DNA from: Marinobacter mangrovi
GTDB taxonomy: Bacteria; Pseudomonadota; Gammaproteobacteria; Pseudomonadales; Oleiphilaceae
Length of the DNA stretch: 64,000 nucleotides
Direction: 5' to 3'
Assembly: GCF_016798325.1 (NCBI RefSeq)
Contig: NZ_JAERVO010000001.1
Span: forward strand, 744,001-808,000
Position numbers and translations under genes: made by a program
In this document: in pieces, positions 8,524-17,495 of the stretch
How positions within the stretch are numbered: position 1 is the first letter of the stretch
Layout of the letters: each line of letters begins with the position of its first letter
The notes under the pieces: model-generated
What the model was told of the DNA's origin: nothing
Seen by the model: the letters and a program-made list of their open reading frames with translations, nothing else
Database searches by the model: none

Positions 8524-9502
8524 TACCCACTCCTGTCGATGATGACTCGAGACGCTTCAGCGCCTGCAGAACCGAATCCCGGTCGGGAAGAGGAATATTC
8601 AGGGAGCGCGCGACCTGTTCATTGAACAGCACCGCAAAATCATCCGGGTAATGGGCCCGGGGAAGCTGTCCTGAACGCACGTACTCCGAAATAATCTGCG
8701 CCGCATCTGTGACAATCGTATCGGTGGGCGCGTAAGTCGATGCCAGGGCACCGGCTTGCACGAAGGCCCGTTCCGGACCGATCAGGATGCGATTGTGGCG
8801 ATAGGTGGTCAGCAGGATGTGTTTGATGGTCTGCCGGTTATAGATCTCGGGGTCGGGCGTGCCCAGCAGGAAGTCACCAAAATTGAGCGCCCGGCTTAGC
8901 GTCGATACCAGGCTCTGCGGGTTATCCACCGTAAAGACACGCAGCTCCAGTCCGTAACGGGCCAGCTCTTCGGCCAGTTCCCGGAATTGTTGCTCGTCTC
9001 CGGCTCTGGCCAACAGGGCCACCTGAGTGGCCTGAGGCAGGATCTGTTGCCCCAGCAGGCCCTGCCGTTTGAGGGGCGGATTCAGGTAGAGCGCGGTGAT
9101 GGTTTGCTCTTCAATCGCCTGATACTGAGCGAACTGGCTTTCCGTCACCATCAGCGCCATGACCGGCGAGCGGGGGTTCTGCTGGACAACGTCGTTGAGG
9201 CTGGAGGCCCCGAGAGTGATGATCAGCGAGTCCGGGCTCTTGATGGCTGCGTCGGTGGTATAGCGGGCGAGCTTGATGCCTTTGGGCAGGGCGTCCTCAA
9301 GACGCTTGCGAAACACCAGGTTGAAAGAAATATTCTCGGAGCCGGCCAGGAACACGACATGGGATGGGCTGTCGCTGGCCGCGTAGAGCGACCCTTGGGC
9401 CCAGGCAGGCGAGAGCCACAGCACGGCCAGCAGCGGGCACAGTACCCGCTGGGCCACGTTCCGGAGGCGCCGGACGATGGACAGCCGTCGTCTGAAAAAC
9501 AT
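8516..9502 (-). CDS. Periplasmic substrate-binding-like protein linked to the hybrid kinase
   Basis: A protein of about 328 residues with a cleavable signal peptide (hydrophobic VLCPLLAVLWL, then SPAWAQG). The mature part looks like a two-lobe ABC-type binding protein of the uncharacterised periplasmic family (strands VVFLAGSENISFN, SLIITLGASSL, QVALLARAGD), but no permease or ATPase gene accompanies it. The frame is open to ATG 9532; I prefer ATG 9502 because it leaves a normal-length basic signal peptide, though no strong ribosome site decides it. Overlap with the kinase gene suggests it presents a ligand to the kinase sensor domain (inference). Confidence 0.75.
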   Translation of the reverse strand: MFFRRRLSIVRRLRNVAQRVLCPLLAVLWLSPAWAQGSLYAASDSPSHVVFLAGSENISFNLVFRKRLEDALPKGIKLARYTTDAAIKSPDSLIITLGASSLNDVVQQNPRSPVMALMVTESQFAQYQAIEEQTITALYLNPPLKRQGLLGQQILPQATQVALLARAGDEQQFRELAEELARYGLELRVFTVDNPQSLVSTLSRALNFGDFLLGTPDPEIYNRQTIKHILLTTYRHNRILIGPERAFVQAGALASTYAPTDTIVTDAAQIISEYVRSGQLPRAHYPDDFAVLFNEQVARSLNIPLPDRDSVLQALKRLESSSTGVGNE

Positions 9503-9573
9503 CCGATTAACTGCCGCCCCTGCGGACGGCATCCATCCCTGGTGCCATAGGCCTTTACCTGAACTGCACGGCG

Positions 9574-11721
9574 TCAGAATTTAACGGACGCCTCGAAAAA
9601 GAACTGGGTCTGGTTCTTATACTGGTTGTCGGGATACATGATTGGGTCGTCATGGGGATAATAGTGCATGATGGCCGCTAACTCGACCGTCGAGTGCGGT
9701 AAATAGAAGGATTTGGCGACCCTGGCATCGATCCGGTCATAGAGATACTCGCCCAGATCGGAGGCGATGTAGTATGCCGCGGATGTGGTCACGGATCGAG
9801 GAAAGCGCTGGATCCAGGCGAAGCTGCCGGAATTTTCCGCTGTTAGCCGGTTTTGCAGACGGATGTAGCGTTTTTCCTGGTTTTCACCCAAGGGAGGGGG
9901 CGGCCCGCGGTATTCCGAGTTCTGGTCCATGTAGGCGTAAGTCAGTCGGAACTGGCTTTGCTGGTATTCCAGTGAGCTTTCGATCTCGATCCCCTGTTGG
10001 TCGAGGGCGACGCAGTTGCACAGATCCCAGCTACCATCGGCGGATATGACGCCGCTGATGATGTCCCGGAGGCTGTCGTGGAAGAATTTCACCTCCGTGG
10101 AGAAGAGTCCCATTCCCATCCGATGCTGGATGAAGTAACTGATTTCGCGGGAAATGATGGTTTCTTCGTGGAGATCGCCCGGGGCCTGGAAGTCGAGCAG
10201 GCGCTGGCCCTCAAGGAATCCGTAAGCGGCCTCGGGAGTGACGTCGGTTGCGCGGTAGCCCCAATCGGCGCCCTGTTCAAAGGCATCCGGCGTTCGAACG
10301 GCCTTGGAGAAGACGAATCGCAGCGTCTGGTTTTCGGTCAACTGGAAGTTGATGGCAAACCGGGGGGAGATGAAGTCGTCATCCAGCGCGGTTGTCTGTT
10401 CCCAACTGGCGCCGGCGTTGAAGGTCACCCAGTGGATGGGGGTGTATTCGATGTTGGAGAACAGCAGCGTCTGGTAGTTGCTGCCTTCGCCATTGAAATA
10501 GGTGTCCGAGTCGAACCGGTCTTCCCGGTAGCCACCACCGTTGACGAAACGCAGGTTGTCGTTCAGGGCGAAGGTGTCCTGAATCTCGAATTCAAGCCGG
10601 TTCTCGTCGATGTCCTGGTTTGAATTGGCACAGAGCTCCAGCGGCAGCACGGTCCCGCCAACGTTGGTTCCGGCCGGGATACAACTGCGCCAGCGCTGGC
10701 GACGATTATAATCCTGGTAGCTGGCCTGGACGTGGAAGAAATGCCGGTCGCTCAGGGTGTGGGTCCACTTGGCCTGCAGATAGTAGTCGTCACCGGTCTC
10801 GGCCGGGATGCCCTGGATGCCGAATTCCTCACCGTACTGCTGGGCGTCTTCCTCGTCATAGACGTCGCTGTAACCCAGCCGGATATCGAGGGCATTGTCG
10901 GGATCGATATTCAGGATCGAATCGTAGTTGAGTGTGTTGAATCGGTAGCTGTCGTTGAAGGTCTTGCGTTCACCTTCCTTTACCGACGTATTGTCCGGAT
11001 TGTAGAAACGGTAGTCGAAGCCTTCCGATTCGCGGCGGCTGTAGGACAGTCGCCAGTCATAATGGCCGACCTGGTCGCCGACTGAACCGTAGGCCTGCTT
11101 GTAACCGTGGTCACCGGCACGTACCCGCAGATTGACGCCGTGCGTGTCCTGGGGTGATTTGGTGATGATATTGATCGTGGCCAGGAACGCGTTGATGCCA
11201 TAGGCGGCGGCATTCGGCCCACGGGTCACTTCGATCCGTTCAATGTTTTCCAGGGGCACGGGCATGGCGTGCCAGTCCACATCCGCCAGGTTGGGCTGGT
11301 AGGCCGTGCGGCCATCGATCTGGACCTGCAGGCGCCGCTGTTCATCGGCGACGGTGCCGTGGTAACTGACCACCGGACGGTTACTTTGCACAAAGCCTAC
11401 GGTCATACCCGGGACCAGGCGGAAAACTTCCCAGATGTTGAGAATGCCCAGGTCGCGAATCAGCTCGCCCTGGATCACCGTGGTGGTGCCGGGGACCCGG
11501 GATTTCGGCTGGCGCAGCTTGGTGGTGGAAAGCACCTCCGGAATAGGCTGTTCAAGGACGAAATCGTAGCCCTGGTCGAACCCGCCGGACATACTGCTGT
11601 CTGTGGATCCGGACGGGATGGTGGAGTAGGTCGTGTTATCCTGTGCGTAGACGTTGACGGCCACGCTGGCCAAAAGGACCAGCAGGCCCTGATGCCATCT
11701 GAGTAAGGGAGATTTTGTCAT
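9574..11721 (-). CDS. TonB-dependent outer-membrane receptor
   Basis: A 715-residue receptor with a signal peptide (residues 1-26, cleavage after VYA), a plug domain (about 55-190; PGTTTVIQGELI, IERIEVTRGPNAAAYG, INIITKSP) and a 22-strand barrel ending in a terminal Phe (EASVKF), the outer-membrane assembly signal. The N-terminal segment after the signal peptide is short, with no secretin/TonB signalling extension, so it is not a FecA-type transducer. The substrate is unknown; no siderophore, heme or cobalamin gene is next to it. It is followed 71 bases downstream by the binding protein and kinase genes on the same strand, a likely operon. Confidence 0.92.
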   Translation of the reverse strand: MTKSPLLRWHQGLLVLLASVAVNVYAQDNTTYSTIPSGSTDSSMSGGFDQGYDFVLEQPIPEVLSTTKLRQPKSRVPGTTTVIQGELIRDLGILNIWEVFRLVPGMTVGFVQSNRPVVSYHGTVADEQRRLQVQIDGRTAYQPNLADVDWHAMPVPLENIERIEVTRGPNAAAYGINAFLATINIITKSPQDTHGVNLRVRAGDHGYKQAYGSVGDQVGHYDWRLSYSRRESEGFDYRFYNPDNTSVKEGERKTFNDSYRFNTLNYDSILNIDPDNALDIRLGYSDVYDEEDAQQYGEEFGIQGIPAETGDDYYLQAKWTHTLSDRHFFHVQASYQDYNRRQRWRSCIPAGTNVGGTVLPLELCANSNQDIDENRLEFEIQDTFALNDNLRFVNGGGYREDRFDSDTYFNGEGSNYQTLLFSNIEYTPIHWVTFNAGASWEQTTALDDDFISPRFAINFQLTENQTLRFVFSKAVRTPDAFEQGADWGYRATDVTPEAAYGFLEGQRLLDFQAPGDLHEETIISREISYFIQHRMGMGLFSTEVKFFHDSLRDIISGVISADGSWDLCNCVALDQQGIEIESSLEYQQSQFRLTYAYMDQNSEYRGPPPPLGENQEKRYIRLQNRLTAENSGSFAWIQRFPRSVTTSAAYYIASDLGEYLYDRIDARVAKSFYLPHSTVELAAIMHYYPHDDPIMYPDNQYKNQTQFFFEASVKF

Positions 11722-11863
11722 CGTTAGAAATACTTTGCCGAGCGCTTGATGCTGCAGTAGGTTTCGCAGCTTTATTCTGTTTTAGATTACAAGTATTTCA
11801 TGATAGTGAAGTCGGCGGCGGCTGTCTCTCGACTTCGACCAAATTTTGCCGGAGTTTGAATTT

Positions 11864-12550
11864 ATGACGTGTTGGGAAGTCCTGGGTATTTCACCGACCA
11901 ACAATCGGGAGCGCATCGAAAAGGCATACGAGTCCCAGCGCAAATTTGCCAGCGGGGAATCCCTTTCCGATCTGGATGACGCCTACCGCCAGGCCCTTCG
12001 CGAGGGAGGCTTTGCCGTGGCTGACCCCGACCCCACACCGGAACCGGAGCGTCAGTCGGCACCTGCCGTATCGGCGCCCGGCCCGACACCCGAGCTCAGT
12101 GCGCGGGACCAGCAGGTGGTGCGCGAGATCGTGATCCAGGTCGAAGCGATGCTCAATGACAGCCATCGACGCTCGGATGTCAACATCTGGCGGGCCATCC
12201 TGACCGAGCCGCCGGCCGACCGTGACGGCATACGCGAGGCCGCCAGTGAGGCGTTGTATCCTCGTCTCAAGCCCTATCTGGACGATGGCTCCCTGCCGCA
12301 GCCGGTCAGGGCGTTCCTGTCCCAATGGTTTGGTTGGAGCGAACTTGACGAAACGACGTCGAACGAGGTCCAGACGACGAACGATCCGTTCGACGACCCT
12401 CTGCATCGGGGGCCGGGTGCGGCGCCGTCCGAAGGCACGGAAGGCCGGGAAAAACAGCCATCGACGACCAGCTTCTGGCCGGCGGCGATTGGCTGGATCG
12501 CCGGGTTGATCATCCTGACCAGTCTGTTCAGCCATATCCTGGGATCCTGA
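11864..12550 (+). CDS. J-domain-like membrane-anchored protein lacking HPD
   Basis: A 228-residue protein. Residues 1-45 resemble a DnaJ domain (CWEVLGISPTNNRERIEKAY, then DLDDAYRQAL), but the loop between helices II and III reads KFASGESLS and has no HPD tripeptide, so it should not stimulate DnaK ATPase in the usual way. A proline-rich linker and a helical middle follow, then a single C-terminal membrane segment (last 24 residues, WPAAIGWIAGLIILTSLF), i.e. a tail-anchored arrangement. The ATG at 11864 has GGAG 9 bases upstream; a TTG at 11846 is in frame but less likely. Function unknown. Confidence 0.7.
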   Translation: MTCWEVLGISPTNNRERIEKAYESQRKFASGESLSDLDDAYRQALREGGFAVADPDPTPEPERQSAPAVSAPGPTPELSARDQQVVREIVIQVEAMLNDSHRRSDVNIWRAILTEPPADRDGIREAASEALYPRLKPYLDDGSLPQPVRAFLSQWFGWSELDETTSNEVQTTNDPFDDPLHRGPGAAPSEGTEGREKQPSTTSFWPAAIGWIAGLIILTSLFSHILGS

Positions 12551-12684
12551 AGCCCCATCCCTTCATGACATGCGGCAGCGCAAGGAGTTGGCAGGATCAG
12601 GCAACCAGCCTGCTGCCGCCGCAGGTTAGCCTCATGGTCAGTCGGTAGAGCCGGCGCTGTATCCATTGATCAATAGGAGTGTTC

Positions 12685-13692
12685 ATGCGCGCATTCTCCG
12701 TGCTCGATCTTTCGCCCATCGCTCAAGGGAGCGATGCCGGCCGTGCCTTGCGAAATTCCCGCGATCTGGCACAGCATGCCGAGCGGCAGGGCTATAAGCG
12801 CTTCTGGATGGCCGAGCACCACAACATGACCGGTATTGCCAGCGCGGCGACCGCCGTGGCACTGGGGTTCGTAGCCGAGGGCACCCGGACGATCCGTGTC
12901 GCTGCCGGTGGGGTGATGTTGCCCAACCACGCGCCGCTGGTGATTGCCGAGCAATTCGGCACATTGGCTTCCCTGTACCCGGATCGGGTGGATCTCGGGC
13001 TCGGCCGGGCGCCTGGCACGGATGGAGCCACCATGATGGCACTTCGCCGGGACCAGATCGACGGCGCCAATCAGTTCCCGCGGGACGTCCAGGAGCTCCT
13101 GCATTATTTCCAACCCGAGCAACCCGGTCAGAAGGTAAGGGCGGTTCCCGGTATGGGGCTGAACGTGCCGGTCTGGCTGCTCGGATCCAGTCTCTACAGT
13201 GCTCAGTTGGCGGCGGCGCTGGGGCTGCCGTTTGCTTTCGCCTCCCATTTCGCCCCGGATATGCTGGGGGATGCGCTGCGAGTCTATCGTGAGCGATTCG
13301 AGCCGTCGCAATATCTGGACGCGCCGTACGCCGCCGCCGGTTTCAACGTGTTTGCCGCCGACACCGACGACGAGGGTCGTCGCCTGATGACGTCCATGGA
13401 GCAGCAATTTATCGCGCTGCGGCGAGGCACGCCCGGGCCGCTGAAGCCACCGGTGGACGATCCGGAGCAGGTGGGCAGCGTATTCGAGCGGAAACAGGTC
13501 GAGAACGCGCTGGCGGAGTCCGCGGCTGGTTCACCGGCCACCGTGGCGGCCGGTCTGGAAGCGTTTGTGGCCAGGACCGGTGTGGACGAAGTGATTGTAA
13601 CCGGGCAAATCTATGATCACGCCGCCCGAGTGAAATCTTTCTCCATCGCCGCCGATGCGTTGCGGTCCCTTTGCGATCAGGAGAGATCCTGA
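12685..13692 (+). CDS. LLM-class flavin-dependent oxidoreductase
   Basis: A 335-residue luciferase-like TIM-barrel protein of the YhbW/MsnO8-like group ([17 protein letters not shown] near residue 45, [15 protein letters not shown] near 105). Such proteins use reduced flavin for a monooxygenase-type reaction, but the physiological substrate of this subgroup is not known. ATG 12685 is preceded by AGGAG with a 5-base spacer; an in-frame GTG at 12679 overlaps that ribosome site and is rejected. The 3' end overlaps the convergent sco gene by 16 bases. Confidence 0.88.
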   Translation: MRAFSVLDLSPIAQGSDAGRALRNSRDLAQHAERQGYKRFWMAEHHNMTGIASAATAVALGFVAEGTRTIRVAAGGVMLPNHAPLVIAEQFGTLASLYPDRVDLGLGRAPGTDGATMMALRRDQIDGANQFPRDVQELLHYFQPEQPGQKVRAVPGMGLNVPVWLLGSSLYSAQLAAALGLPFAFASHFAPDMLGDALRVYRERFEPSQYLDAPYAAAGFNVFAADTDDEGRRLMTSMEQQFIALRRGTPGPLKPPVDDPEQVGSVFERKQVENALAESAAGSPATVAAGLEAFVARTGVDEVIVTGQIYDHAARVKSFSIAADALRSLCDQERS

Positions 13693-14288
13693 CGCGCCAG
13701 CCGGGTGAGATCCTCCGCCGCCTGCTGCTGGGGCATATCCTGCTTCAGTAGCAGGCGGATCCTGCCTTTTCCATCGAAGACGTAGATTGCGCTGCTGTGG
13801 GACACGGCGTAGTTGCCGTCGTTGTCAGCGTCCCCATAGCCGAATGTGGTGCGGTAGCGCTTGGCCAGCTTGCGCAACCTGTCTTCCGAGCCGGTCAGGC
13901 CGACGATGTGGCTGTCAAAATACGACACATAGCTCCCCAGGCGTTCCGGAGTGTCCCGCTTGGGATCCACGCTGATGAACAGGGCCGTAACATCCTGCCG
14001 GGCTTCGGCCGGCATTTTCTCCAGCACCTGATGCAGATAGGCCAGTGTGGTCGGGCAGACGTCGGGGCAGGAGGTGTAGCCAAAGAACAGGATTCGGACC
14101 TGGCCGGCTGAATCGCCCGGGGTGACGGTGTCGCCCTGCACGCTACGGAGCTCGAACTCGAGGTCCGGCATCACGCCGCTGATGTCCTTGCCGTTCCAGT
14201 GGGGCTTTTCGCCGGAGCATCCGGATAACAGCATTGCCAGGCCCAGCAGGAAAGCGGCGAGCGTTGTTGTATGCCGGGATGCGCTCAT
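13677..14288 (-). CDS. SCO1/SenC-family copper lipoprotein
   Basis: A 203-residue Sco protein. It has a lipoprotein signal (LLSGC, lipidated C24) and a thioredoxin fold with the copper-binding CxxxC (C74 and C78 in [11 protein letters not shown]) and the third ligand H164 ([11 protein letters not shown]). It delivers copper to the CuA centre of cytochrome oxidase or keeps its thiols reduced, working in the periplasm. It overlaps the preceding ctaG-like gene by 4 bases, so the two are one unit; no oxidase subunit genes lie in this window. Confidence 0.92.
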   Translation of the reverse strand: MSASRHTTTLAAFLLGLAMLLSGCSGEKPHWNGKDISGVMPDLEFELRSVQGDTVTPGDSAGQVRILFFGYTSCPDVCPTTLAYLHQVLEKMPAEARQDVTALFISVDPKRDTPERLGSYVSYFDSHIVGLTGSEDRLRKLAKRYRTTFGYGDADNDGNYAVSHSSAIYVFDGKGRIRLLLKQDMPQQQAAEDLTRLARQDLS

Positions 14289-15139
14289 GATGCCATGCCT
14301 CCGTTGGACGAGTGTGCCAGGTCGGCCTGTTTTTGTTGTGGGCGACCGTCATTCATGATCCGTTTCAACATCAACAGAATGCCGATAATGCTCATCATGG
14401 CGGGCGGGATCCAGGTCAGCAAGCCGCCCAGCAGCTGATCCGTGCGTGGGGCAATGGGCCAGGCGCGACCGCACACGTCGTAGATGTCGTAAAGCGATTC
14501 GTGGGCGAAGACGATCACGGCTCCCAGCACCAGCTGCGGCAGGGCCACCAGGGCCATCATCAGAATACGGGTGCCGTGACCCAGCGTGCGGCCCCGGGCC
14601 GGCGTGCGAGGGTCGAGCATCAGCCACCAAAACAGCAAACCGTCAAGCAGCATGCTCCAGTTCATCGTCCAGTAGAGCTGGCGATTGAGCATCGCATCGA
14701 AATGAACGGCCGGCCATAGCCAGAAATAGATGAGACCGACGAACAACACGGCGGCGACGGCCGGTTGCTGAAGGATGCGATAGATCCCGGACAGGGGAGC
14801 AGCCAGACGCAATCCCCTTGAAGGAAGACGGTCGCGCCAGAAGCGCAGGACCGGTAAAGGATTGGACAACGCTATGAGGAAGGGGCCGACATGATGCAAG
14901 ATCAGATGCTGGCCCCGATGGATGAAAAACGTGTACTGGGCGTAGTAATCGAATCGCGTCTGCATCACGGCGTAACAGGCTAAAAGGCCCACCAGGAAGG
15001 CGGTGATCCGCCAGGGGCCGGGCCGTTCGGCTTCAGGCAGACGTGGCAACGCCAGACCGTAAAGAATAAGCGCGCCCAGGTAGGCGGCAACGGTCAGCGG
15101 CGAGAAATCATAGGGCAGGAGGAATTCGAACCAGGGCAT
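14285..15139 (-). CDS. CtaG-like cytochrome oxidase assembly membrane protein
   Basis: A 284-residue polytopic membrane protein of the caa3-type oxidase assembly family (Bacillus CtaG-like, not Cox11). There are about seven hydrophobic segments, with His-rich conserved stretches YTFFIHRGQHLILHHVGPF near residue 70 and HFDAMLNRQLYWTMNWSML near 145. It is thought to aid insertion of copper or heme-copper centres. The 3' end is coupled to the Sco gene (4-base overlap), supporting a joint copper-delivery role. Confidence 0.88.
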   Translation of the reverse strand: MPWFEFLLPYDFSPLTVAAYLGALILYGLALPRLPEAERPGPWRITAFLVGLLACYAVMQTRFDYYAQYTFFIHRGQHLILHHVGPFLIALSNPLPVLRFWRDRLPSRGLRLAAPLSGIYRILQQPAVAAVLFVGLIYFWLWPAVHFDAMLNRQLYWTMNWSMLLDGLLFWWLMLDPRTPARGRTLGHGTRILMMALVALPQLVLGAVIVFAHESLYDIYDVCGRAWPIAPRTDQLLGGLLTWIPPAMMSIIGILLMLKRIMNDGRPQQKQADLAHSSNGGMAS

Positions 15140-15425
15140 CGGGCCGGCTGTTCTCCTTGTTGTCGGGCTCGCTGGAGCGCCTTGAGGCCATACTCTTCAG
15201 CCTGTCTGAAATTCCACGTTTTGCAAGTCATGAATGGCGGGAACTCGGGGCCTTGCCCGGTCGTCAAAGCCGGAACACCAGCGACGCCACGGCGCGGCGG
15301 CAGGAATGCTATGCTTGACTGTGGGATCGGAAGGCATTTCGGATGGCGTTGACCAACCTGTTCCGCCGATGTTTTCGTATTTCCAGCTGTATGGGCTCAC
15401 CCAAACTTCCTGAAGGAGGGGCAAC

Positions 15426-15671
15426 ATGTCGATTAGTGATCACGCTTTAAACGTGGATTTTCCCCAGTACAAGGAACTCATCCGCGAATTACGACAGTCA
15501 GACGCCACGTTCAAGGAAATGAGCGACCACTACGACAAGTTGGACAAGTCCATACGTGGACTTGAGTTTCGAGAGGTTCCCACCGACGACGAGCACTTCA
15601 ACCAGATGAAGATGGAGCGGGCTCAGCTCAAAGACACCCTCTACGGCACACTGACAAAGCACGGCGGTTAA
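15426..15671 (+). CDS. YdcH/DUF465-family small protein
   Basis: An 81-residue, charged, mostly helical protein with the DUF465 pattern (FPQYKELIRELRQSDATFKEM, then a coiled hairpin with MKMERAQLKDTLYG). It has an excellent ribosome site (AGGAGG, 15414-15419) and is followed directly by a strong terminator, so it is a single-gene unit. The function of the family is not established. Confidence 0.9.
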   Translation: MSISDHALNVDFPQYKELIRELRQSDATFKEMSDHYDKLDKSIRGLEFREVPTDDEHFNQMKMERAQLKDTLYGTLTKHGG

Positions 15672-15673
15672 AC

Positions 15674-15708
15674 GAAAAAAGGGGCGTCTTCATGACGCCC
15701 CTTTTTTT
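15674..15708. terminator. Bidirectional Rho-independent terminator
   Basis: AAAAAAGGGGCGTC, a short loop, then GACGCCCCTTTTTTT. It has A- and T-runs on both sides and sits between ydcH (plus) and the endopeptidase gene (minus), so it can stop transcription both ways. Confidence 0.9.
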
Positions 15709-15728
15709 CAACCGCGGGTACCTGCCGC

Positions 15729-17165
15729 TCAGTTGAATCGGCATTGTCCGGGACGCAAGCATTGTTGCGTCCAATCGCTGTTGTTGGCCTGCGTCGGCCC
15801 ATTGTCGCCTTGCGGGTTGCCAGAGGCCTTGGCAGGCAGGTGGCTGGGTACATTCAAACGCGCCAGCAGCGGACGAATATGCTGCCGGAAAGCAGCGATC
15901 CGATCCGCTGGCACCCGCGCGGATGTCGGAATCTTGGCGGTCAGCGGATTCACCGGATGGTGGCGGACGTGCAGCTCGAAGTGCAGGTGTGGACCGGTCA
16001 CCCGGCCGGTCGCGCCGGACAGTGCAATCTTCTCGCCCCGTTTAACGGCTTCACCCCGACGGACCAGAATCTTGCTCAGGTGGAGGTAACGGGTCTTGTA
16101 GGTACCGCTGTGCTCGATTTCGACGTATTTGCCTGCGTAGGGATGGTTACCGATTCGCGAGACGATACCGTCGCCGGTGCTCATTACAGGCGTGCCTGAT
16201 GGCGCGCCCAGATCCACGCCGTTATGCGGTGCCCGACGGCCCGTGATCGGGTGCAGTCGTTTGGGATTGAATGGCGACGTCACCCGATAATGGCGCTTGG
16301 TGGGCCAGCGCAGGAAGGCCGGCGTCACGCTGTCACCGGTTTCGTCGTAGTAGTTGCCGTCCGAATAAAGGAAGGCGTAATAGATTCTGGAACCCCGATG
16401 CAGCTCGATGGCTTCGATCCGGGTGTTGCCCGTGGCCTGGGAGTCGGTGTGCTCATGGCCGACGATCACCGAGAAGGTGTCGCCCGCGCGCAGGTCCCGG
16501 CGGAAGTTGAGTTTGCTCTTGAGCAGTTGGCTGACTTTGGCCACCTGCGCTTTATCCAGGCCTGCCTTGAGACCCGAGGCATAGAAACTGCCGTGGATAT
16601 CACCGCTGACCCGGTTGCTTTCCCAGTGCAACGGCTTGGTGATTTCCTCGTGCTCGAAGCCGCCATCCTCAGTGCGGGAATACGACGCCGTACGGGCAAC
16701 ATCCAACTGCAAATCAAGCTTTTGCAGCTGGTTTTTCTCATCGAACGTGAAAGTCAGGGTCGTGCCCGGCTGGATGGTTTCCAGGGACAGGAATTCGGCA
16801 TCCGCTTCCAGCAGCTTGTGCAGGGTATTGGCGGAGATGCCGTGATCCTCGAAGATTTCGCTCAGCGTATCGCCGGATTGGATCTCATAGGCCACCGGGT
16901 GAGGCTCGGTCGCCCGACTCAGTGCGCTGTTCTCCGTGTCCTTTGTTGATGCGTCAGCGGCCGCCTTCGCATCCTCGGCCGCGTCCGGTGCCGGTGGGGC
17001 CGTATTGTCAGCGCTCCGATCGGCTGGCAGCTCAACCTGCTGGATGGGGATAGAGACAGCGCTGGTGGGTTCAGACTGCCACATCAGGCCAACCGTGATA
17101 CACAGGGCGGCGATGGCCAGAAGGATATGGCGGGAACGTCTGGTCAGGATCGATTTAAGCGGCAT
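15729..17165 (-). CDS. OapA/MepM-type M23 murein endopeptidase
   Basis: A 478-residue envelope protein with an N-terminal membrane anchor or signal (about residues 12-30), an acidic Ala-rich linker, a LysM/OapA-like domain (about 90-150; YEIQSGDTLSEIFEDHG), and an M23 LytM domain (about 305-425) with zinc ligands in HNGVDLG and HLHFELH. It probably cleaves D-Ala-mDAP cross-links in the periplasm to allow wall growth. The C-terminus extends beyond the usual end by about 50 residues, with a short tail containing two Cys (QQCLRPGQC) that I do not recognise. Confidence 0.9.
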   Translation of the reverse strand: MPLKSILTRRSRHILLAIAALCITVGLMWQSEPTSAVSIPIQQVELPADRSADNTAPPAPDAAEDAKAAADASTKDTENSALSRATEPHPVAYEIQSGDTLSEIFEDHGISANTLHKLLEADAEFLSLETIQPGTTLTFTFDEKNQLQKLDLQLDVARTASYSRTEDGGFEHEEITKPLHWESNRVSGDIHGSFYASGLKAGLDKAQVAKVSQLLKSKLNFRRDLRAGDTFSVIVGHEHTDSQATGNTRIEAIELHRGSRIYYAFLYSDGNYYDETGDSVTPAFLRWPTKRHYRVTSPFNPKRLHPITGRRAPHNGVDLGAPSGTPVMSTGDGIVSRIGNHPYAGKYVEIEHSGTYKTRYLHLSKILVRRGEAVKRGEKIALSGATGRVTGPHLHFELHVRHHPVNPLTAKIPTSARVPADRIAAFRQHIRPLLARLNVPSHLPAKASGNPQGDNGPTQANNSDWTQQCLRPGQCRFN

Positions 17166-17495
17166 GGAGCAGTTTCAGTCAGGCGGTTACCGGATGTTCG
17201 TTGAATAGGTTCGGTCGGGGATACGGGTCCCCAAAGCGCACTAGGATACCTGTTGCGGCGTCGGGACGACAGTTAACTCCATTACACGGGCAAATAACTT
17301 CGGTTTTCACTGACCTGCCAATGAAGTCATAAAAAGACGCTGCCAGGGACCTACGCCTTACCGACCCTCATTGTCTGATCCTGCATTTTTATTGCCTTGC
17401 TCTGTAAACCGCCGTCCTGGTTCGGTTTTTTCATATTGTCAAACTCGTGTCAAATGAATAGATTGCTAATCATATTGGCAAGACACGGGACGGTC
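17166..17495. other. Divergent intergenic region
   Basis: About 330 bases between the endopeptidase (minus) and kinase (plus) starts. No gene is supported. It is more AT-rich than its neighbours and must hold both promoters, but I cannot assign -35/-10 boxes with confidence. The kinase frame is open here from TTG 17397. Confidence 0.5.
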
